Of a stretch of DNA of 64,000 nt, positions 59,485 to 64,000 are shown piece after piece. The stretch comes from Arthrobacter sp. B2a2-09 (GTDB lineage: Bacteria > Actinomycetota > Actinomycetes > Actinomycetales > Micrococcaceae), in contig NZ_JAMXIC010000001.1 of NCBI RefSeq assembly GCF_027587375.1, forward strand, positions 310,001-374,000. Reading direction: 5' to 3'. Both the position numbers and the translations under genes were made by a program. Under the pieces are notes generated by a model, which saw only the letters and a program-made list of their open reading frames with translations, was not told where the DNA came from and did no database searches. Every line of letters starts with the position of its first letter. Position 1 is the stretch's first letter.

Positions 59485-60078
59485 GTGTTTGGACGTAAAA
59501 AGGATGAGCCGAGCGCTCAAGACTCAATAGACCAGCTTGCCGCCGATGCCGCCGCGAAAGGCGCTGGCAAGGGCGCTCCCACGCCCAAGCGCAAGGAACA
59601 GGAAGCAGCCCGCAAGCGGCCCCTGGTGCCAACGGACCGCAAGGCCTCGAAAGAAGCCGAGCGCGTCGCCGTGCAGGATCAGCGCCAGAAAATGCGCCAG
59701 GCCCTCGACACCGGGGATGAAAAGTACCTGCCGCTGCGGGACAAGGGACCCCAGAAGCGTTTTGCGCGCGACTATGTCGATGCCCGTTTCAGCCTGGGTG
59801 AGTACTTGATGTTCGGTGCCCTGCTGTTCGTGGTCATCTCCTTTGTCATTCCGTCGGGAAGCAACGTACTGAGCTATATCTTGATCGGGTTCTGGGTCAT
59901 GTTCCTCGCGGTCTTCGCGGATGTGTTCATCCTTTCCCGCAAGTTGCGCAAGGGCTTGACGCTGAAGTTCGGCGACGTCGAGCGTGGCACCGTCTGGTAC
60001 GGCAGCATGCGTTCCCTTCAATTCCGTCGCCTGCGCCTGCCGAAGCCGCAGGTGCAGCGGGGCCAGTACCCCGCTTAA
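59485..60078 (+). CDS. DUF3043 family membrane protein
   Basis: 197 residues from GTG 59485, the second of two tandem GTGs. A charged N-terminal half begins F-G-R-K-K-D-E; the sequence R-D-Y-V-D-A-R-F-S-L-G-E-Y precedes two membrane helices, the DUF3043 signature of actinobacteria. Function unknown. A TATTCT at 59473-59478 lies seven bases before the start, so the mRNA may be leaderless. Confidence 0.88.
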   Translation: MFGRKKDEPSAQDSIDQLAADAAAKGAGKGAPTPKRKEQEAARKRPLVPTDRKASKEAERVAVQDQRQKMRQALDTGDEKYLPLRDKGPQKRFARDYVDARFSLGEYLMFGALLFVVISFVIPSGSNVLSYILIGFWVMFLAVFADVFILSRKLRKGLTLKFGDVERGTVWYGSMRSLQFRRLRLPKPQVQRGQYPA

Positions 60079-60110
60079 GCCCCCCAATCGCCAAGGACGA
60101 GAGTCCGACG

Positions 60111-60154
60111 AAGCAAAAAGACCCTGGAACAGTTGTTCCAGGGTCTTTTTGCTT
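60111..60154. terminator. Strong terminator after the DUF3043 gene
   Basis: A perfect 20-base-pair stem with loop AGTT; the arms end in A5/T5, giving a T-run in both directions. It also terminates the convergent pyrD transcript. Confidence 0.93.
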
Positions 60155-60209
60155 GTCCGCACTTGGCGGTTCTGGTCCCTGCTATCGACTCCCTGCTTAG
60201 CGGCGACGC

Positions 60210-61277
60210 TTAACTGCGCCGTTTGGCCAAGGCCTTGTTGATGCCGGCGGCCCAGAACGGACCTTCGTAGAGGAATGCCGTATAGCCCTGCACGAGGGTC
60301 GCGCCGGCGTCGAGCCGCTCCTGGACGTCTGCCGCGGACTGCACTCCGCCAACCGCGATGAGCACCAGCCCCTCCCCCACTGCGGCCTTCAGCCGGCGCA
60401 GTACCTCGAGCGAACGCTCCTTGAGCGGCGCACCGGAGAGTCCGCCGGCGCCGCACGCGTCCACTTTGCGCGGTTCGGAAACCAAGCCTTCCCGGCCGAT
60501 GGTGGTGTTTGTGGCAATGATCCCGTCGAGCTTGAGGTCCAAGGCGAGGCGGGCGACGTCGTCAATGTCTTCGTCACTCAGATCCGGTGCGATCTTGACG
60601 AGCAGCGGCACGTGGCGGCCGGCGGATTCGTCTGCGGCGTCTCCGACGGCGCGCAGCAGGGGGCGAAGCGTTTCGACGTTCTGGAGCAGGCGCAGTCCCG
60701 GAGTGTTGGGAGAGCTGACATTGACCACCAGGTAGTCGGCGGCGGGTGCCAGGCTGCGGGCGCTGACCAAATAGTCCTCAACTGCGTCGTCGAGCTCAAC
60801 AACCTTGGTCTTGCCGATGTTGACTCCGATCACCGGACGAACGCCTGAATGCGTCCGCTGCAATGCCGCCCGCGCAGCCTTGAGCCGCGGGGCCACGGCC
60901 GCTGCGCCATCGTTGTTGAAGCCCATGCGGTTGATCACGGCCCTGTCCTCGATCAGGCGGAAAAGCCGTGGCTTCTCATTGCCCGGCTGCGCCTGGCCCG
61001 TGATGGTGCCTACTTCCACGTGGCCGAAGCCCAGTTCCGCGAGGGCCTCGATTCCGTGGCCCTCCTTGTCGAAGCCGGCCGCAAGGCCAAACGGAGACGG
61101 GAACGCCAGCCCGAAAGCCTCCGTGCGCAGGGAGGGGTGCGGAGCCGTGATTTTGGCTAGAACGCGTCCTGCACCTGAGCGGTGTGCAAAGCGGATCGCC
61201 TGGAAGCCGATCTTGTGGGCTTTTTCGGCATCCATCCAGGAGAAGGCCAACTTGAAGAATGTGGGGTAAACGCGCAT
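60210..61277 (-). CDS. pyrD: Dihydroorotate dehydrogenase (quinone), class 2
   Basis: 355 residues. N-terminal membrane-associating helices ([10 protein letters not shown]), then the FMN barrel: [33 protein letters not shown] and K-I-A-P-D-L. Serine in the N-V-S-S-P-N-T motif is the class 2 catalytic base. It oxidises dihydroorotate to orotate with menaquinone, linking pyrimidine synthesis to the respiratory chain encoded next door. Confidence 0.95.
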   Translation of the reverse strand: MRVYPTFFKLAFSWMDAEKAHKIGFQAIRFAHRSGAGRVLAKITAPHPSLRTEAFGLAFPSPFGLAAGFDKEGHGIEALAELGFGHVEVGTITGQAQPGNEKPRLFRLIEDRAVINRMGFNNDGAAAVAPRLKAARAALQRTHSGVRPVIGVNIGKTKVVELDDAVEDYLVSARSLAPAADYLVVNVSSPNTPGLRLLQNVETLRPLLRAVGDAADESAGRHVPLLVKIAPDLSDEDIDDVARLALDLKLDGIIATNTTIGREGLVSEPRKVDACGAGGLSGAPLKERSLEVLRRLKAAVGEGLVLIAVGGVQSAADVQERLDAGATLVQGYTAFLYEGPFWAAGINKALAKRRS

Positions 61278-61345
61278 GTTCCTAGTTTTCCGGTTTACGG
61301 GTCGCGCACCAAACCAGGGCGGTTACCGGACGGTAGCATGTACGA

Positions 61346-63028
61346 ATGCCGAGCAATCCACGTGATGGAGTTCACTCCCAGGCAATTATCGAAGCCGATG
61401 TCGTTGTCATTGGGGCGGGACTGTCGGGGCTGGTTGCCGCCGCCCAAGCCTACGCCGACGGCAAACGGGTTGTTGTCCTGGACCAGGAGCCTCCTGCCTC
61501 GGTGGGCGGCCAGGCACATTGGTCTTTCGGTGGATTGTTCCTGGTCAACTCTCCGGAGCAGCGGAGGTTGGGTGTCAAGGACAGTCCCGAGCTTGCCTTG
61601 AGCGACTGGCTGGCGTCCGCGGCTTTTGACCGGCCGGAAGACTCCTGGGCCCGGCGTTGGGCGGAAGCGTACGTGGATTTTGCTGCCGGAGAGAAGCGCC
61701 GGTGGCTGGGCTCCCTTGGCGTGCGGCTCTTTCCGCTGGTGCAGTGGGCCGAACGGGGCGGCTATGGTCCCCAAGGCCACGGCAACACGGTCCCGCGGTT
61801 CCACGTCACGTGGGGCACGGGACCCGGCGTCGTGCAACCGTTCCTGGCAAAAGTGAACGAGGGCGTGGCTCGCGGAAGGATATCCCTCCACTTTCGGCAT
61901 CGCGCCACGGAAATTACGACGACGGCGGGCCGCGTCACCGGGGTGGGCGGCGAGATTCTTGAGGCGTCCGGAGCCGCACGCGGCGAAGCGTCGCCGAGGA
62001 CCGTCGTCGGGCGCTTTGAGGCGACCGCGGGAGCGATTATCGTGACCACCGGCGGAATCGGCGGGAACCATGCCACGGTACGGAGGCAATGGCCCGACGG
62101 TAGCGCGCCGGAACACCTGCTGAGCGGTGTACCCGCATCCGTCGACGGCGAGTTCCTTGCGGCTGCTGCAGCCGCCGGCGGAAGGCTCATCAATGGCGAC
62201 CGCATGTGGCACTACCCCGAAGGCATCCACAACCACTCCCCCGTGTGGCCTTTGCACGGCATCCGGATACTGCCCGGTCCGTCGTCGCTGTGGATTGACG
62301 CGACAGGACAGCAGTTGCCCGCCCCGTTGTTTCCTGGCTTCGACTCGCTGGGCGCCCTCAGGCATATCCTGGCGAGCGGACACGGACATTCCTGGTTCGT
62401 GTGCAACCGCACCATCGCGCTGAAGGAATTCGCCCTCTCAGGCTCGGAACAGAACCCGGACCTCACTGACAAGGACATCAGTCTCCTGGTTTCAAGGCTC
62501 AATCCCGGCACCGATTCTCCATTGCGCCTCTTCCTGGACCGTGGCGTGGATTTCCTGCAAGCCGCAACGGCCGCCGAGCTCGCTGCGAAAATGAACTCGC
62601 TGACAGGTTCAGCGCTGATAGATCCCGGCCGGCTCGCTTCACTCATCCACGGCCGGGACCTCCAAGTGGCGAGCGGGTTGGGCAAGGATCCACAACTCGC
62701 CGCGATCCGGGCGGCCCGGCGTTTCGCCACCGACAAGATCATGCGCGTGGCCCCTCCGCACCGGCTCACCGACCCGAAACACGGTCCACTCCTGGCTGTC
62801 CGGCTCTCCGTCCTGACGCGCAAGAGCCTCGGCGGACTTCAAACAGATCTTCGTTCACGCGTCGTGGACGAGTCCGGAGTTCCCATCGCGGGCTTGTATG
62901 CGGCGGGCGAGGCTGCCGGCTTCGGCGGCGGAGGAATCCATGGCTACCGGGCATTGGAAGGAACGTTCCTTGGCGGGTGCCTGTTCTCCGGTCGCGCAGC
63001 CGGGCGCGATGCCGCGGCGAGTGTCTAA
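61346..63028 (+). CDS. FAD-binding dehydrogenase (KstD/fumarate-reductase flavoprotein type)
   Basis: 560 residues. The FAD dinucleotide motif G-A-G-L-S-G is at 23-28, preceded by a long strand and followed by V-V-L-D-Q-E. The C-terminal G-L-Y-A-A-G-E-A-A-G-F-G-G-G-G motif closes the FAD site. The family includes 3-ketosteroid dehydrogenases and conserved actinobacterial dehydrogenases of unknown substrate; no steroid genes are nearby. ATG 61346 is used. The alpha/beta hydrolase starts 9 bases later. Confidence 0.85.
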   Translation: MPSNPRDGVHSQAIIEADVVVIGAGLSGLVAAAQAYADGKRVVVLDQEPPASVGGQAHWSFGGLFLVNSPEQRRLGVKDSPELALSDWLASAAFDRPEDSWARRWAEAYVDFAAGEKRRWLGSLGVRLFPLVQWAERGGYGPQGHGNTVPRFHVTWGTGPGVVQPFLAKVNEGVARGRISLHFRHRATEITTTAGRVTGVGGEILEASGAARGEASPRTVVGRFEATAGAIIVTTGGIGGNHATVRRQWPDGSAPEHLLSGVPASVDGEFLAAAAAAGGRLINGDRMWHYPEGIHNHSPVWPLHGIRILPGPSSLWIDATGQQLPAPLFPGFDSLGALRHILASGHGHSWFVCNRTIALKEFALSGSEQNPDLTDKDISLLVSRLNPGTDSPLRLFLDRGVDFLQAATAAELAAKMNSLTGSALIDPGRLASLIHGRDLQVASGLGKDPQLAAIRAARRFATDKIMRVAPPHRLTDPKHGPLLAVRLSVLTRKSLGGLQTDLRSRVVDESGVPIAGLYAAGEAAGFGGGGIHGYRALEGTFLGGCLFSGRAAGRDAAASV

Positions 63029-63037
63029 GCTGTTCCC

Positions 63038-64000
63038 ATGGAGTGGCAGACCGATATCCTCGGTGCGGACTTCGAAAGTTGCGCATTCGAGGCCGCCGGG
63101 CCTGATGGAGTTGTCCGGCGCGCAACGCTGGTCCGTCATGTCCCACGCCAGGGCGCGGGCAGCCCAGGTGGTTCTACCCCGTCGGCCAACCGGTCGGTCC
63201 TGTTCCTGCACGGATGGAGCGATTACTTTTTCAATGTCGCCCTGGCGGAGTTTTGGACGGGACAGGGCTTCCATTTCTACGCGTTGGACATGCACAACCA
63301 TGGCCGCAGCCTGCAAGCGGACAGGCCTGGCGGTTACGTTGAGCACCTCAACGACTACGACGCCGAAATCAGCAAAGCCATCGATATGATCCGATCGGCG
63401 GATCAGCTAGGTCAGGGGCCCGGCTCGTTGACCCTCATGGGGCATTCCACCGGGGGCCTCGTGGCCGCTTTGTGGGCCAGTGGCCACCCCGGCTCTGTCC
63501 AGTTCCTCGTACTCAATAGCCCGTGGCTTGAAATGCACGGAAGTTCCGTAGTCCGTCGCGCCGCGCAGACCATGGTGAAGCCGCTCGCACGGTTCCGGCC
63601 CACGACAATCCTGCGCTTGCCCGAACGCGGCTTCTATTACCGCAGCATCAGCAGCTCGGCCGAAGGCGAATGGCTCCTCGATGACAAATACCGCCCACCC
63701 TTGGCCTTCCCCATGCGGGCCGGTTGGCTCAGCGCGGTCCTCAGCGGCCACACGAGGGTAGCCCGCGGGCTGAGAATAGACATCCCGATCCTGGTCCTGA
63801 TTTCCGGAGCGAGCGCCAACGGCATGATCTGGCAGGAATCCATGCGGCATTCGGACGCCGTCCTGGACGTCAACACGATGGCCGTCCGTGCCATGACCCT
63901 TGGCCGGACCGTCACCCTGGAACGGGTGGATGGCGGCCTGCACGATGTATTCCTGTCGGCCGGTCCGGTGCGCGCCGATGCCTATGACAGGCTTGCGCGT
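63038..64000 (+). CDS. Alpha/beta hydrolase (lysophospholipase-like), partial
   Basis: 321 codons from ATG 63038 run off the right edge of the window. Oxyanion and nucleophile motifs: F-L-H-G-W-S-D-Y and G-H-S-T-G-G with S137; a late D-G-G-L-H-D-V-F provides the histidine. Resembles serine aminopeptidase/monoacylglycerol-lipase-type hydrolases. Directly behind the FAD dehydrogenase (9 bases), so probably co-transcribed. Confidence 0.82.
   Translation, partial: MEWQTDILGADFESCAFEAAGPDGVVRRATLVRHVPRQGAGSPGGSTPSANRSVLFLHGWSDYFFNVALAEFWTGQGFHFYALDMHNHGRSLQADRPGGYVEHLNDYDAEISKAIDMIRSADQLGQGPGSLTLMGHSTGGLVAALWASGHPGSVQFLVLNSPWLEMHGSSVVRRAAQTMVKPLARFRPTTILRLPERGFYYRSISSSAEGEWLLDDKYRPPLAFPMRAGWLSAVLSGHTRVARGLRIDIPILVLISGASANGMIWQESMRHSDAVLDVNTMAVRAMTLGRTVTLERVDGGLHDVFLSAGPVRADAYDRLAR

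Noticed and set aside
1..64000. tRNA or rRNA genes
   Set aside because: I scanned for T-loop-like GGTTCGAATCC patterns and saw none with a matching cloverleaf; absence is by eye only.

Overview
High-GC actinobacterial chromosome, most like Arthrobacter/Paenarthrobacter/Pseudarthrobacter (Micrococcaceae). The clues are the qcrCAB operon with a di-haem cytochrome c, ctaC-ctaD-ctaF with the small actinobacterial subunit IV, DUF3043 and DUF3054 proteins, an LAxTG sortase signal, a DasR-type regulator with a dre-like operator beside HPr, and frequent GTG/TTG starts. The assignment rests on gene content only; no database search was run.

1-17 kb is a peptide and D-amino-acid utilisation locus. An S9 peptidase and an SxxK serine hydrolase run leftwards. 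Divergent from them run a complete oligopeptide ABC importer (binding lipoprotein, two permeases, fused double ATPase), an N-acyl-D-amino-acid deacylase, a PucR-type regulator and a D-aminopeptidase-like S12 hydrolase. Two coupled small genes follow, then a GNAT-like protein and an enolase-superfamily (MLE subgroup) racemase/epimerase-like enzyme, with a dead DppB-like permease stub between the last two. Together they could import peptides containing D-residues, hydrolyse them and convert the D-residues.

17-26 kb is a mobile region. It holds a relic of a Tn7-like element (broken tnsA plus one recognisable end), a 34-bp direct repeat flanking small orphan genes and a truncated recombinase, and a 28-bp dif-like XerC/XerD site at 19752-19779. 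Seventy bases beyond that site lies an intact Tn7-like transposon. I place its ends at 19849 and 26066: inverted termini beginning TGTCC, phased transposase-binding repeats, and a perfect 5-bp target duplication GCGCC. It carries tnsA, tnsB, tnsC, a short tniQ and one leucine-rich-repeat cargo gene. No CRISPR array was seen.

26-47 kb is ordinary accessory chromosome: an NCS1 permease, a PhzF protein, a MarR-isochorismatase-MFS operon, two giant LuxR-type ATPase regulators, an alpha/beta hydrolase, an ABC exporter, a glycine-rich LAxTG surface protein, a LysE exporter, an LCP protein, two VOC proteins and small conserved genes.

47-64 kb is core metabolism: trpD, ctaE-qcrCAB, a DasR-like regulator divergent from HPr with a dre-like palindrome between, ctaC-ctaD-ctaF, erpA, an M20 dipeptidase, a DUF3043 protein, pyrD, an FAD dehydrogenase and a partial alpha/beta hydrolase. 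Several strong hairpin terminators separate these units.
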